Shown: positions 48,370-57,141 of the stretch, one piece after another
How the letters are laid out: each line of letters begins with the position of its first letter
Numbering within the stretch: the stretch's first letter is position 1
Assembly (NCBI GenBank): GCA_963702105.1
Contig: OY969712.1
Location: forward strand, 372,001 to 436,000
DNA: 64,000 nucleotides
Direction of reading: 5' to 3'
Source: ZC4RG20 sp963702105
GTDB lineage: Bacteria; Pseudomonadota; Gammaproteobacteria; Steroidobacterales; Rariloculaceae
Made by a program: the position numbers and the translations under genes
The notes under the pieces: model-generated
What the model was told of the DNA's origin: nothing
The model's input: the letters and a program-made list of their open reading frames with translations, nothing else
Databases searched by the model: none

Positions 48370-51300
48370 TCAGCCGCCGAGCGTGAGCAGGCCCGCGTTG
48401 CCGCCGACCGCCATGGTGTTGACGGTGTAGGTCTGCTCCGTCGCGAACTGGAGCAGGTAGTGCGGACCGCCGGCCTTCGGGCCGGTGCCGGAGAGGCCGA
48501 CGCCCCCGAAGGGCTGCACGCCCACCTGCGCGCCGATGATGTTGCGGTTGACGTAGACGTTGCCGACGCGGGCGCGGCGCGACACGCGCTGGGCGACGCG
48601 GTGAAGGCGGCTGTGCACGCCGAGCGTGAGCCCGTAGCCCGTCGCGTTGATGTCGTCCACGAGCTCGTCGAGCCGATGCTCGGCGTAGCGGACGACGTGC
48701 AGCACGGGGCCGAAGATCTCCTGCCGCAGCTCCCGCGCGGCCTGCAGCTCGATGAGCGTCGGCGGCACGAACAAGCCTCGAGCGTGCGCCTCCCCGAGCG
48801 CCCTGCGATAAAGCACGTTCTGCCGCGGGCTTTCGATGTAGCGCATGAGCGCCGCGCGGGCCTCCTCGTCGATGACCGGGCCCACGTCCGTCTCGAGCAG
48901 CGCCGGATCGCCGACGACGAGCTCGGCCATTTGGCCGCGCAGCATCTCGAGAATCCGGTCCGCCGTTTCGTGCTGCAGGCACAGCAGCCGCAGCGCCGAG
49001 CAGCGCTGGCCGGTGCTGTTGAAGGCCGACTGCACGACGTCGCGCACGACCTGCTCGGGCAGCGCGGAGCTGTCCACGATCATCGCGTTGACGCCACCGG
49101 TCTCTGCGATGAGCGCCGCAAGCGGGCCTTCGCGGGCCGCGAGCTCGCGGTCGATGAGGCGGGCCGTCTCGAGCGAGCCCGTGAACGCACAGCCGGCGAC
49201 GCGCGCGTCGCGCAGCAGCGCCGGCCCGAGCACGGGCCCCTCGCCGGGCAGGAACTGCAGCGCCTGCCACGGCAGTCCGGCCTGCGAAAGCATTTCGACG
49301 GCGCGCGCGGCGACGAGCGCGCTCTGCTCCGCCGGCTTCGCGACGACCGTGTTGCCGGCCGCGAGCGCGGCCGCGATCTGGCCGGTGAAAATCGCGAGCG
49401 GAAAATTCCAGGGGCTGATGCAGACGAAGACGCCGCGCCCGTTGAGGCGCAGCTCGTTGTATTCGCCCGTGGGTCCCGGCAGCGGCGTCGGCGCGGCCAG
49501 CAGGCGCTCCGCCTCGTTCGCGTAGTAGCGCAGGAAATCGACGGCTTCGCGGACTTCGGCGACGGCGTCTTCGATCCTCTTGCCGGCCTCGGCGACGCAG
49601 CGCGCGATGAGCTCCGGCGCTTCGGCCTCGTAGAGCTCGGCCGCGCGCCGCAGGATCGCCGCACGCTCCGCGACGGGCGTCTCGTTCCACTCGCGCTGAA
49701 AGCCGCTCGCGACGTTGACCGCCCTGGCCGCGTCCTCGGCCGACGCCTGGACGACGCGTCCGACGACGCTTCGCCGGTCGGACGGATCGCGCTGCTCCGT
49801 CGGCGTCCCGGCCTTGCGCTGGCCGTCCACGATGGGCGCAGCCTGCCAGGGTCCTGCCGCGCTTCTCGCGAGCGCGCCCGCGAGCCGGTTCATCTCGATG
49901 CCGTCGGCCAGATTCCAGCCGCGCGAATTCTTGCGCGCGGAACCGAAAAGGTTCACGGGCAGGGGGATCCGCGGGTGAGGCAGGCCGTCCCCGCGCTTCT
50001 CCGTCTGGGCGACCGGGTCCGCCGTGAGCTGCTCGACCGGCGCGTCGGGCCGCGTCAGGCGGTTCACGAAGGAGGTGTTCGCGCCGTTCTCGAGCAGGCG
50101 CCGCACGAGATAGGGCAGCAGATCCTCATGACTGCCGACGGGCGCGTAGACGCGCACGGGACGGTCGAACGTCGGCGCCTTCATGAGCTCGGCATAGAGC
50201 TCCTCGCCCATGCCGTGCAGCCGCTGAAACTCGAACCGGCTGTGCGTACCGACGTCGAGCACCCACGCGACCGTGTGCGCGTTGTGCGTCGCGAACTGCG
50301 GATACAGATGCGGGCTCGCGAGCAGAAGCAGCTTCGCGCAGGCGAGGTAGGAGACGTCCGTGTTCTCCTTGCGCGTGAACACGGAATAGCCCTCGAGCCC
50401 TTGCTGCTGCGCCCGTTTGATCTCCGTGTCCCAATAGGCGCCTTTGACGAGCCGTACGGGAATGACGCGGCGCTGCGCCGAGGCCAGCTCCTCGAGCCAG
50501 TGCAGCACGTGCCAGGCGCGCTTCTGGTAGGCCTGCACGGCAATGCCGAGACCTGCGTACTGCCCGAGTGCCCGGCTTCGCGAGACGCGCTCGAAGACGG
50601 CCAACGTGAGCTCGAGCCGGTCGGCCTCCTCAGCGTCGACGGTGAGCGCGAAGCCGGCTTCGGCGGCCGCGAGAGCGAGCCGTTCGACCCGGTCCGCAAT
50701 CTCGGGCAATGCGCGCGCACTCTGGGAGTACTCGAAGCGCGGGCTCAGCGCGGAGAGCTTGACCGAGATACTCGGCGCCGTCGTGACGTCCGCGACCGGG
50801 TCGCGCGACTCGCCCAGCCTCTCGATGGCCCCCATGTAGGCCGAGAAGTACCGCTCGGCGTCGGCCGCCGTCAACGCGGCTTCCCCGAGCATGTCGTACG
50901 AGTAGCAGTACTCGGGGTGCTCCTCGGCGCGGCGCAGCGCCTGGTCGATCGTGCGCCCCATGACGAACTGGTGGCCCAGGATGCGCATGGCCTGGCGCAG
51001 CGCAGTGCGCACGACCGAGTCGCCGAGCCTGTCGACGAGGCGCGGCAGGAAGTGTCCGACCGCCTGCGCGGGCAGATCGTCCGGCCGCACGAACCGGCCC
51101 GTCAGCATGAGCGCCCAACTCGATGCATTGACGAACAACGATTCGCTCGTGCCGAGATGGGCATGCCAGTCCGCCTCGCCGAGCTTTTCGGCGATGAGCT
51201 TGTCGGCCGTCTCGGCATCCGGAATCCTGAGCAGGGCTTCCGCGAGGCACATGAGGACGATGCCCTCGGAGGAGGACAGATCGTACTCGCTCAGGAAGGC

Positions 51301-51528
51301 GTCGAGCCCGCTCGCCGCGCGGTGGCGGCGCCGGATCCCTTCGACGAGCCGGCGCGCCTCCTTTTGAATGCTCTCTGCGCGGGTCGCGGGCAGGCGGGCG
51401 TGCTCGAGCAGGAACGTGACCGTTCGCCCCTCGTCGGCCAGGAAGTGCCGGGCGATGGTATCGCCGCCCTCGATGAGGCGGCCGTCGCCGGCCGGGAAAA
51501 TCCAGCTTCGCGGCCCGGTGCTCGTCAT
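48370..51528 (-). CDS. putA: Bifunctional proline dehydrogenase / L-glutamate-5-semialdehyde dehydrogenase
   Basis: The 1052-residue protein joins an FAD proline dehydrogenase barrel (residues about 1-480: SISVKLSALSPRFEY, LTVDAEEADRLELTL, IPVRLVKGAYWDTEIKRAQ, QFATHNAHTV, RLHGMGEELY) to an aldehyde dehydrogenase (about 540-1040: ISPWNFPLAIFTGQI, VVAKPAEQSALVA, FTGSLETARLI, AETGGVNAMIVDSSA, STGQRCSALRLLCL, PFGGVGLSGTGPKAGGPHYLLQF). It lacks the N-terminal ribbon-helix-helix DNA-binding domain of E. coli PutA, so it is a short, purely catalytic form. It oxidises proline to glutamate at the membrane, feeding electrons to quinone. Confidence 0.96.
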   Translation of the reverse strand: MTSTGPRSWIFPAGDGRLIEGGDTIARHFLADEGRTVTFLLEHARLPATRAESIQKEARRLVEGIRRRHRAASGLDAFLSEYDLSSSEGIVLMCLAEALLRIPDAETADKLIAEKLGEADWHAHLGTSESLFVNASSWALMLTGRFVRPDDLPAQAVGHFLPRLVDRLGDSVVRTALRQAMRILGHQFVMGRTIDQALRRAEEHPEYCYSYDMLGEAALTAADAERYFSAYMGAIERLGESRDPVADVTTAPSISVKLSALSPRFEYSQSARALPEIADRVERLALAAAEAGFALTVDAEEADRLELTLAVFERVSRSRALGQYAGLGIAVQAYQKRAWHVLHWLEELASAQRRVIPVRLVKGAYWDTEIKRAQQQGLEGYSVFTRKENTDVSYLACAKLLLLASPHLYPQFATHNAHTVAWVLDVGTHSRFEFQRLHGMGEELYAELMKAPTFDRPVRVYAPVGSHEDLLPYLVRRLLENGANTSFVNRLTRPDAPVEQLTADPVAQTEKRGDGLPHPRIPLPVNLFGSARKNSRGWNLADGIEMNRLAGALARSAAGPWQAAPIVDGQRKAGTPTEQRDPSDRRSVVGRVVQASAEDAARAVNVASGFQREWNETPVAERAAILRRAAELYEAEAPELIARCVAEAGKRIEDAVAEVREAVDFLRYYANEAERLLAAPTPLPGPTGEYNELRLNGRGVFVCISPWNFPLAIFTGQIAAALAAGNTVVAKPAEQSALVAARAVEMLSQAGLPWQALQFLPGEGPVLGPALLRDARVAGCAFTGSLETARLIDRELAAREGPLAALIAETGGVNAMIVDSSALPEQVVRDVVQSAFNSTGQRCSALRLLCLQHETADRILEMLRGQMAELVVGDPALLETDVGPVIDEEARAALMRYIESPRQNVLYRRALGEAHARGLFVPPTLIELQAARELRQEIFGPVLHVVRYAEHRLDELVDDINATGYGLTLGVHSRLHRVAQRVSRRARVGNVYVNRNIIGAQVGVQPFGGVGLSGTGPKAGGPHYLLQFATEQTYTVNTMAVGGNAGLLTLGG

Positions 51529-51631
51529 GCGGCTAGTTTAGCCCGCGGCGGCCCGGGGCGTCAGCGCATAGGGGCCCGCCCGCGCCGGGGCCGGACCGCG
51601 GCGGCTCCACGGGGCGCCGGCCGCCGGAAGC

Positions 51632-52213
51632 TCAGCCCGGTACGTGGTGGCCGATGATGTTGAGGAATTCCGCGCGCGTGCGCGGATCCGACCGGAAGTG
51701 GCCGAGGAGCTGGCTCGTGATCATCGAGACGCCGGGCTTGCGGATGCCCCGCGTCGTCATGCACTGGTGCGAGGCCTCGACGACGACGCCGACGCCCTTC
51801 GGCCGCAGCACGTCCTGGATGCAGTGCGCTATCTGCGCCGTCATGGTCTCCTGGACTTGGAGCCGTCTCGAAAATGCTTCGACGACGCGTGCCAGCTTGC
51901 TGATGCCGACCACCTTGCGGTCGGGCAGGTAGCCGACGTGGACGCGGCCGAGGATCGGCGCCAAGTGGTGCTCGCAGTGGGATTCGAACGAGATGTCGCG
52001 CAGCACGACGAGCTCGTCGTAACCGTCCACCTCGTAGAACGTGCGGCGCAGGAACTCGACCGGATCGTCGCTGTAGCCGCTGAACCAGTCTTCGTACGCC
52101 CTGACGACGCGGCCCGGCGTGCCGCGAAGCCCTTCCCGGTCCGGATTCTCGCCGACCCACTTCAGGAGCGTACGGACGGCTTCCTCGGCTTCTTCCCTGC
52201 TTGGCTTGCTCAC
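51632..52213 (-). CDS. folE: GTP cyclohydrolase I
   Basis: The 193-residue protein has NPDREGLRGTPGRVVRAYEDWFSGY, FESHCEHHLAPILGRVHVGYLPD with zinc ligands, ISKLARVVEAFSRRLQVQE, and VVVEASHQCMTTRGI with the third Cys. This is the zinc-dependent FolE1. It makes dihydroneopterin triphosphate for folate. GTG at 52213 gives the usual N-terminus and has GGGAA upstream. It is divergent from xdhC, with 169 bases between starts. Confidence 0.95.
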   Translation of the reverse strand: MSKPSREEAEEAVRTLLKWVGENPDREGLRGTPGRVVRAYEDWFSGYSDDPVEFLRRTFYEVDGYDELVVLRDISFESHCEHHLAPILGRVHVGYLPDRKVVGISKLARVVEAFSRRLQVQETMTAQIAHCIQDVLRPKGVGVVVEASHQCMTTRGIRKPGVSMITSQLLGHFRSDPRTRAEFLNIIGHHVPG

Positions 52214-52382
52214 GTTCTGTTTCCCGACTCGGTCCGGCCGCGGCCGGGCACGCCGAGGCAGGAGGCCTTGCGCGGCGCCGCGACGGGGCCGGCGCAAAGG
52301 AGTGCGAGTCTACGGCCCGCCGCTATCCCGCGCAACACGCGCCGCGCCCGTGCGCCCGGTTCTGCTATCCTCGGCGCCCGAT

Positions 52383-53495
52383 ATGAGCGTACGTCGAATC
52401 ATCGAGACGTTCGAAACCTGGCGCGCCGAAGGCCGGCCCGTGACGCTTGCGACCGTCTACGAGACGTTGGGTTCGACGTACAGCAAAGCCGGCCATCGAA
52501 TCCTCATCGCCGGCAACGGCGATTACCAGGGACTCGTCAGCGGCGGCTGCCTCGAGGGCGACATCGCCGAGCGAGCGCGCCGCGTGCTCGAGGCTCGGGT
52601 GCCGGCCACCGTGACCTACGATCTGCGCGACGACGCCGACGAGCTATGGGGGCTCGGGGTCGGCTGCAACGGCCTGATTCGGGTATTCCTGCAGCCGCTC
52701 GACCCCGAAGCCGGTCATGCGCCCTTCGCAGCCATGGCCACGGCCCTGCTTTCGCGGCAAGGGGGCGCGGCGGCGACGGTCATCGAGGCCGGCCCCGGCC
52801 GCGTCGCGGCCGGCGCCACGCTGGTCCGCGGCGGCGGCGCCGACGCCGCGTTCGGGCTCGACGCTCCCGAGCCCGACGCTCCCGAGCCCGACGCTCCCGA
52901 GCTCGACGCGGGCAACGGCCATCGCGCGCTCGTCGAGCGCCTGGAGGCCGGCTGCGCTCGCGTGCGCGCGGCCGGGCGCGCGGAGCTCGTTTCGGAAGCC
53001 GGCCTGCGCGTGCTGTATGCGCCCCTGAAGCCCGTGCCGCGTCTGCTCGTGCTCGGCGGAGGGCTCGACGCCGTGCCGATCGTAGACATGGCCGCCGCGC
53101 TCGGCTGGTTCGTGACCGTCGCGGACCACCGCCCCGGCTACCTGGCCCGCGGCGGCTTCGAGCGTGCCGACGGCGTGGTGCCGGTGCAGCCCGGCCGGCT
53201 GCGCGCGAGCCTCGAGCCCGAGGATTTCGACGCGGTGCTCGTCATGAGCCACCACCTTGCGACCGACGAGGCGTATCTCCGCGAGCTCGCCGAGCAAAGG
53301 TACCGCTATCTCGGCGTGCTCGGCCCGCCGGCGCGCCGCGCCCGGCTGCTCGATGCGCTCGGATCGACCGGGGAATCGTTGCGCGCCCGGCTCAAGGGCC
53401 CCGTCGGGCTCGATATCGGCGCCGACTCGCCGGAATCGATCGCGCTGTCGATCCTCGCCGAGCTGCAAGCGGTGCTTTCCGGCTCACGCGGATAG
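52383..53495 (+). CDS. XdhC/CoxI-family molybdenum-cofactor chaperone
   Basis: The 370-residue protein has an N-terminal XdhC_CoxI domain (TVYETLGSTYSKAGHRILIAGNGDYQGLVSGGCLEGDIAERA, GVGCNGLIRVFLQPL) and a C-terminal Rossmann domain (PRLLVLGGGLDAVPIVDMAAALGWFVTVADHRP). XdhC proteins bind molybdenum cofactor, promote its sulfuration and insert it into xanthine-dehydrogenase-family enzymes. The PaoABC-like enzyme at 26670-30982 is an obvious client. The linker carries a DAPEP pentapeptide repeat. The 3' end overlaps the convergent glycosyltransferase frame by 190 bases. Confidence 0.9.
   Translation: MSVRRIIETFETWRAEGRPVTLATVYETLGSTYSKAGHRILIAGNGDYQGLVSGGCLEGDIAERARRVLEARVPATVTYDLRDDADELWGLGVGCNGLIRVFLQPLDPEAGHAPFAAMATALLSRQGGAAATVIEAGPGRVAAGATLVRGGGADAAFGLDAPEPDAPEPDAPELDAGNGHRALVERLEAGCARVRAAGRAELVSEAGLRVLYAPLKPVPRLLVLGGGLDAVPIVDMAAALGWFVTVADHRPGYLARGGFERADGVVPVQPGRLRASLEPEDFDAVLVMSHHLATDEAYLRELAEQRYRYLGVLGPPARRARLLDALGSTGESLRARLKGPVGLDIGADSPESIALSILAELQAVLSGSRG
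52860..52904. repeat. 15-bp tandem repeat (three units) inside xdhC
   Basis: Three copies of GACGCTCCCGAGCCC (the last with one change) encode DAPEP-DAPEP-DAPEL in the linker between the two XdhC domains. The in-frame repeat changes linker length without breaking the gene. Confidence 0.8.
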
Positions 53496-54301
53496 GCCAT
53501 GTCGCCCGCTGTGCCCGTCGTGTCGCCCGCCGGGCTCGCCGCGTCGGCCCCTGCGCCCGCCGCGTCGGCATAGCGCTTCATGTGCTTGAAGAAGGAGCCC
53601 TGCGCCTCACAGTTCGCGATCACGAGCCCGCGCCACCCCTCGAGCCAGCCGGCCTGTAGGACGTAGCTGCGGAAGAAGGCCCAGGCGGCCCCGACCGCGA
53701 TGCCGAGAGGCGAACGCAGGCGGCGTCCAGTCCCGCGGCCGAGCTCGCTGTAGAAGCTGATCTTCTGCAGGAACTGGTCGATGTCGGTGACGGCCTGGTG
53801 CCACAGCGGCCCTTCGACGCGCTCGGCGCCCGCGCCGGCGGGCAGGACGACCTTCTCGTGGACGGGCGCGTCGTCGAAGCCGCAGACGCGCCGGTCGAAC
53901 AGCCGCACGAGCCAGTTGTCGCCCCAGCCGCCGCGGCGCACGTGCTTGCCGAGCAGCAGGTTGTGGCGGTTCAAGGCATAGGCGCGGGGACCGCGCTCGA
54001 GGTCGAGACGGTCCAGCGCCGCGAGCAGCTCCGCGCTGACGATCTCGTCGGCGTCGAGCGAAAGCACGAAGTCGCCGGCCGCAAGGTTGCTCGCGTGGCG
54101 CTTCGTCCGACCGAAGCCGTAGAACGGGCCTTGCAGGAGCCGGACGTTGGGGGCGCGGCGGCAGATGTCGAGTGTCGCGTCAGTCGAGCCGTTATCGTAG
54201 ACGACGACCTCGGGAAACGCGGCGAGTGAGGCCAGCGTCGCCTCGAGCGTCGGCGCCGCGTTGCGGGCGATGATGACGGGATGGATCTGACTGAGGCTCA
54301 T
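53306..54301 (-). CDS. Family 2 glycosyltransferase (WaaE/KdtX-like LPS core enzyme)
   Basis: The frame has 331 residues from the ATG at 54301, with GGAGA upstream. Motifs are HPVIIARNAAPTLEATLASL, VVVYDNGSTDATLDICR, FGRTKRHASNLAAGDFVLSLDADE with the metal-binding DAD, and GGWGDNWLVRLFDRR. This matches the WaaE/LgtF group that adds glucose or heptose to inner-core heptose. Residues 1-250 are typical. The tail after KHMKRYADAAG is antisense to xdhC over 190 bases, has no family similarity and is probably a run-through created by a lost stop. Confidence 0.88.
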   Translation of the reverse strand: MSLSQIHPVIIARNAAPTLEATLASLAAFPEVVVYDNGSTDATLDICRRAPNVRLLQGPFYGFGRTKRHASNLAAGDFVLSLDADEIVSAELLAALDRLDLERGPRAYALNRHNLLLGKHVRRGGWGDNWLVRLFDRRVCGFDDAPVHEKVVLPAGAGAERVEGPLWHQAVTDIDQFLQKISFYSELGRGTGRRLRSPLGIAVGAAWAFFRSYVLQAGWLEGWRGLVIANCEAQGSFFKHMKRYADAAGAGADAASPAGDTTGTAGDMAYPREPESTACSSARIDSAIDSGESAPISSPTGPLSRARNDSPVDPSASSSRARRAGGPSTPR

Positions 54302-54474
54302 TTCGTCTCCGGCATCGCGGTCCGGGCGCGGTGCTTTCCGGCGCGGCGAGGGCGCGGGCCTACGCAGCAGCCGCGGCCGCCGCCCCGGCCGCAGCTCGAG
54401 TCTCCGCCCGGCCGCACGCCGCCTCACCGCCGCCCCGGCCGCGGCTCTGGCCGCCGCCGCACGGGCCCCGAGGC

Positions 54475-54480
54475 TATAAT
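54475..54480 (+). promoter_or_regulatory. Consensus -10 box upstream of the GT4 gene
   Basis: TATAAT stands out in a spacer that is otherwise over 75% GC between the divergent glycosyltransferase genes. It lies 96 bases before the ATG at 54576. No good -35 is found at 16-18 bases, so it may need an activator. Confidence 0.4.
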
Positions 54481-54575
54481 CGCGCGGCCCGGGCGGCGGG
54501 CACCGCAGCTTGCGCCCGCGCTGTGCGCTCGGAGACGGGCGTGCGAGGAATCGGCGAGATCTTACCTACAAGCCC

Positions 54576-55643
54576 ATGCGGCAATCCACAATCGAACTTT
54601 GCCACATCAATCTCGCGCCGGGCTTCCGCGGGGGTGAACGGCAGACGGAGCTGCTGATCCGGGCGCTCGCCACGCGCGTGCCGCGGCAACGGCTCATCGC
54701 GCGCGTCGGCTCGCCTTTGCTGCAGCGCCTTGCGGGCACGCCCGGCCTCGAGCTGGTCCCGGTCCGCGGTCGGCTCGGCGCCCTCGCGGCGGCGCGCGGC
54801 GCACCGCTGATACAGGCGCACGAGACGCACGGGGCCCAGGCGGCGCTCCTGCGGCATCGGCTCGCAGGGACGCCTTACGTCGTCACTCGAAGAGTCGCGC
54901 AGCGGCCGTCGGGGAGCCGCGTCACGCGCGGGATATATCTGCGGGCCGCCCGCGTCGTCGCCGTTTCGGCGGCCGTCGCCCGGACCCTCGAGGCGTACGA
55001 GCCGGCTTTGGCATGCCGCGTCGTCCCGGATGCCTGCGCAGGTCTTGCGGCCGATCCCGACTGGGTCGCGGCGTTTAGAGCCCGGCACGAGGGCCGTTTT
55101 CTCGTCGGCCATATCGGCGCCTACGTCGCCGCCCACAAAGGTCAGGACATCCTTCTCGAAGCCGCAGCGCGGCTGCGGGTCCTGCGTCCGGACGTCCACT
55201 TCGTGCTCGTCGGCGCCGGCCCGGACGAGCAGCGCCTGCGGGCCGAGGCCGGCCGGCTGCCCAACGTGACGCTGGCCGGCTGGGCGGACAACGTCGGCGA
55301 CTACCTCGCGGCCTTCGATCTGTTCGCTTTCCCTTCGATGCACGAAGGCCTGGGCTCGATACTGCTCGACGCCATGGAGTTCGGCGTGCCCATCGTCGCG
55401 AACGCCGTGGACGGCATCCCGGAGATCGTCGAGCACGGCGTCAACGGCTTGCTCGTCCCGCCCCGCGACATCGAAGCGCTTCTGCGGGCGATCGTCCGCT
55501 TGCGCGACGATGCGGCCGAGCGGGCCCGCATGGCCGAGGCGAACCGCGCCAAGGCGCGCGGGTTCGGCGCCCCCTGCATGGCCGAGCGGTATCTCGAGAT
55601 CTATGCGGGACTGCGGCTCACCGCGGGGCGGCGAGCCCGGTGA
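54576..55643 (+). CDS. Family 4 glycosyltransferase (group 1, RfaG-like)
   Basis: The 355-residue GT-B enzyme begins CHINLAPGFRGGERQTELLIRAL and has the C-terminal nucleotide-sugar site RFLVGHIGAYVAAHKGQDILLEA, FVLVGAGPDEQRLR, FAFPSMHEGLGSILLDAMEFGVPIVA. The EGLG-E motif fits retaining GT4. Next to the divergent WaaE-like GT2 and with waaA/kds genes in the same window, an LPS core or O-antigen role is likely. The 3' end overlaps the convergent SDR gene by 26 bases. Confidence 0.9.
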   Translation: MRQSTIELCHINLAPGFRGGERQTELLIRALATRVPRQRLIARVGSPLLQRLAGTPGLELVPVRGRLGALAAARGAPLIQAHETHGAQAALLRHRLAGTPYVVTRRVAQRPSGSRVTRGIYLRAARVVAVSAAVARTLEAYEPALACRVVPDACAGLAADPDWVAAFRARHEGRFLVGHIGAYVAAHKGQDILLEAAARLRVLRPDVHFVLVGAGPDEQRLRAEAGRLPNVTLAGWADNVGDYLAAFDLFAFPSMHEGLGSILLDAMEFGVPIVANAVDGIPEIVEHGVNGLLVPPRDIEALLRAIVRLRDDAAERARMAEANRAKARGFGAPCMAERYLEIYAGLRLTAGRRAR

Positions 55644-56463
55644 GCTCGAGGCTCAAGGCCTTGAGCCGCGCCCGTGCAGCCTTGTCGTAAGCCTGGCCGT
55701 CGGCCCGCGCCTCCCGCCGACCGTCGAAGTAGAGGCCGCTGCGGCCCTCGAGCTCCGGTGCCGCCGCGAGCTGCATGACCGCGGCCGCGCCCTCGTCGAC
55801 AGTACTGCGCACGGGAGCGCCCGCGAGCCGGACCATGCGCGTATCCATGAGGGTCGCCGGATGCAGTGCGTTGACCGCGACGTCGCGCTCCGCCAGCTCG
55901 GCCGCGAGGTCGAACGTGAACATGATCTGCGCGAGCTTGCTCTGCGAATAGGCCCGCGAGGCCGAAAAGCCGTGCTCGAGGAAGACATCGTCGAAGTCGA
56001 TCGCCTGCTGGGCCACGGAGGCGACGTTCACGATGCGAGCCGGCCGGCTCTTCTCGAGCAGCGGCAACAGCAGGCGCGTGAGCAGGAACGGCGCCAGATA
56101 ATTCACGGCGAACACGAGCTCGTAGCCGTCGGCGCTCGTCCGCCGGTTCGAGTGGCCGCCGTCCGCCCAGATTCCCGCATTGTTCACGAGCAGGTGCAAA
56201 TGCGCGTGCGCGGCGATGACGTCTCGGGCGAGGGCCCGCACTGCGTCGAGCGAGGCGAAATCGGCCAGGCGGAGCTCCGCGCTGCCGCGGCCGCGGGCGG
56301 CGACGGCGTCCACGACCTCGCGCCCGCGCTCGGCGTCGCGGCCGTGCACGATGACGTGCGCGCCGCGGTCCGCGAGCCGCAGCGCGACCTCCCTGCCGAG
56401 GCCGTCCGTAGAGCCCGTGACGAGGGCGATGCGGCCGGCGAGCGTATCGAGCTTCTCCGCCAT
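55618..56463 (-). CDS. Short-chain dehydrogenase/reductase
   Basis: The 281-residue SDR has the NAD(P) motif ALVTGSTDGLGREVALRLAD, NNAGIWADGG, catalytic Ser in NVASVAQQ, and YSQSK for Tyr-x-x-x-Lys. HGRD after the second strand suggests NADP(H) preference. The sequence resembles the retinol-dehydrogenase/WW-domain-oxidoreductase-like group. The substrate is unknown. It is divergent from an ECF sigma gene, with 96 bases between starts. Confidence 0.9.
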   Translation of the reverse strand: MAEKLDTLAGRIALVTGSTDGLGREVALRLADRGAHVIVHGRDAERGREVVDAVAARGRGSAELRLADFASLDAVRALARDVIAAHAHLHLLVNNAGIWADGGHSNRRTSADGYELVFAVNYLAPFLLTRLLLPLLEKSRPARIVNVASVAQQAIDFDDVFLEHGFSASRAYSQSKLAQIMFTFDLAAELAERDVAVNALHPATLMDTRMVRLAGAPVRSTVDEGAAAVMQLAAAPELEGRSGLYFDGRREARADGQAYDKAARARLKALSLELTGLAAPR

Positions 56464-56559
56464 CTCTTCATTCTCACGCGAAGCGGCCGCGCCGACCAAA
56501 CCGCAGCGGCCGCCCGATCGCCGCGTGATACCCGCCTCGGTCTGCCGTATAAGTATGCG

Positions 56560-57090
56560 ATGGAGCTCGAAGGCGAAATTCCCGCAGGCGCGCCCTGGGC
56601 CGAGGCGGCAGACGAGCCCGACTGGGAGGCCGTGTACCGAGCGCAGTTGCCGCGCATCTACAACTATTTTCGTTACCGTCTGGCGAACGAGGCCGCAGCC
56701 GAAGACTTGACCTCGCGCACGTTCGAGAAGGCCTGGCGCAGCCGGCACCGCTATCGTCGGGACCTTGCCGGCTTCGGAACCTGGCTGATCGTGATCGCGC
56801 GCAACGTCGCCGTGGACCACTTCCGGGCCGAGCGCGAGCATACCGATCTCGAAGCGGCCGGCGACGTCGCGGCGCCCGGCTCGCCCGAGGAAGACGGCGC
56901 CCGGGCCTCGGACCTCGAGCGGCTCCGCCTGCTCGTCCGGGGGCTCTCCGCGCGCGACCGCGAGCTCCTGGCCCTGAAGTACGGGGCGGAGGCGACGAAT
57001 CGCGCCATTGCCAAGCTCCTTGACCTGAGCGAATCGAACGTCGGCACGCTGCTGCACAGGATCGTGCAGACGCTGCGCCGCCGATGGTGA
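56560..57090 (+). CDS. ECF-type RNA polymerase sigma factor
   Basis: The 176-residue protein has region 2 (YRAQLPRIYNYFRYRLANEAAAEDLTSRTFEKAWRSRHRY, then GTWLIVIARNVAVDHFRAER) and region 4 (LSARDRELLALKYGAEATNRAIAKLLDLSESNVGTLLHRIVQTLRRR). ATG at 56560 is the start. It is followed after 51 bases by a DUF4367 membrane protein that may be its anti-sigma or sensor, and then by ABC exporter genes, which are plausible regulon members. Confidence 0.9.
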   Translation: MELEGEIPAGAPWAEAADEPDWEAVYRAQLPRIYNYFRYRLANEAAAEDLTSRTFEKAWRSRHRYRRDLAGFGTWLIVIARNVAVDHFRAEREHTDLEAAGDVAAPGSPEEDGARASDLERLRLLVRGLSARDRELLALKYGAEATNRAIAKLLDLSESNVGTLLHRIVQTLRRRW

Positions 57091-57141
57091 CCGTAGCGGC
57101 GCTCGAGGCCGCATCCGCTGCCGAACGCGAAGGAGGACGAA

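Noticed and set aside
48256..51657. A 1133-codon open frame on the plus strand
   Set aside because: It is the antisense of putA. High GC depletes stop codons, the translation is Arg/Glu/Ala-rich and no family motif appears.
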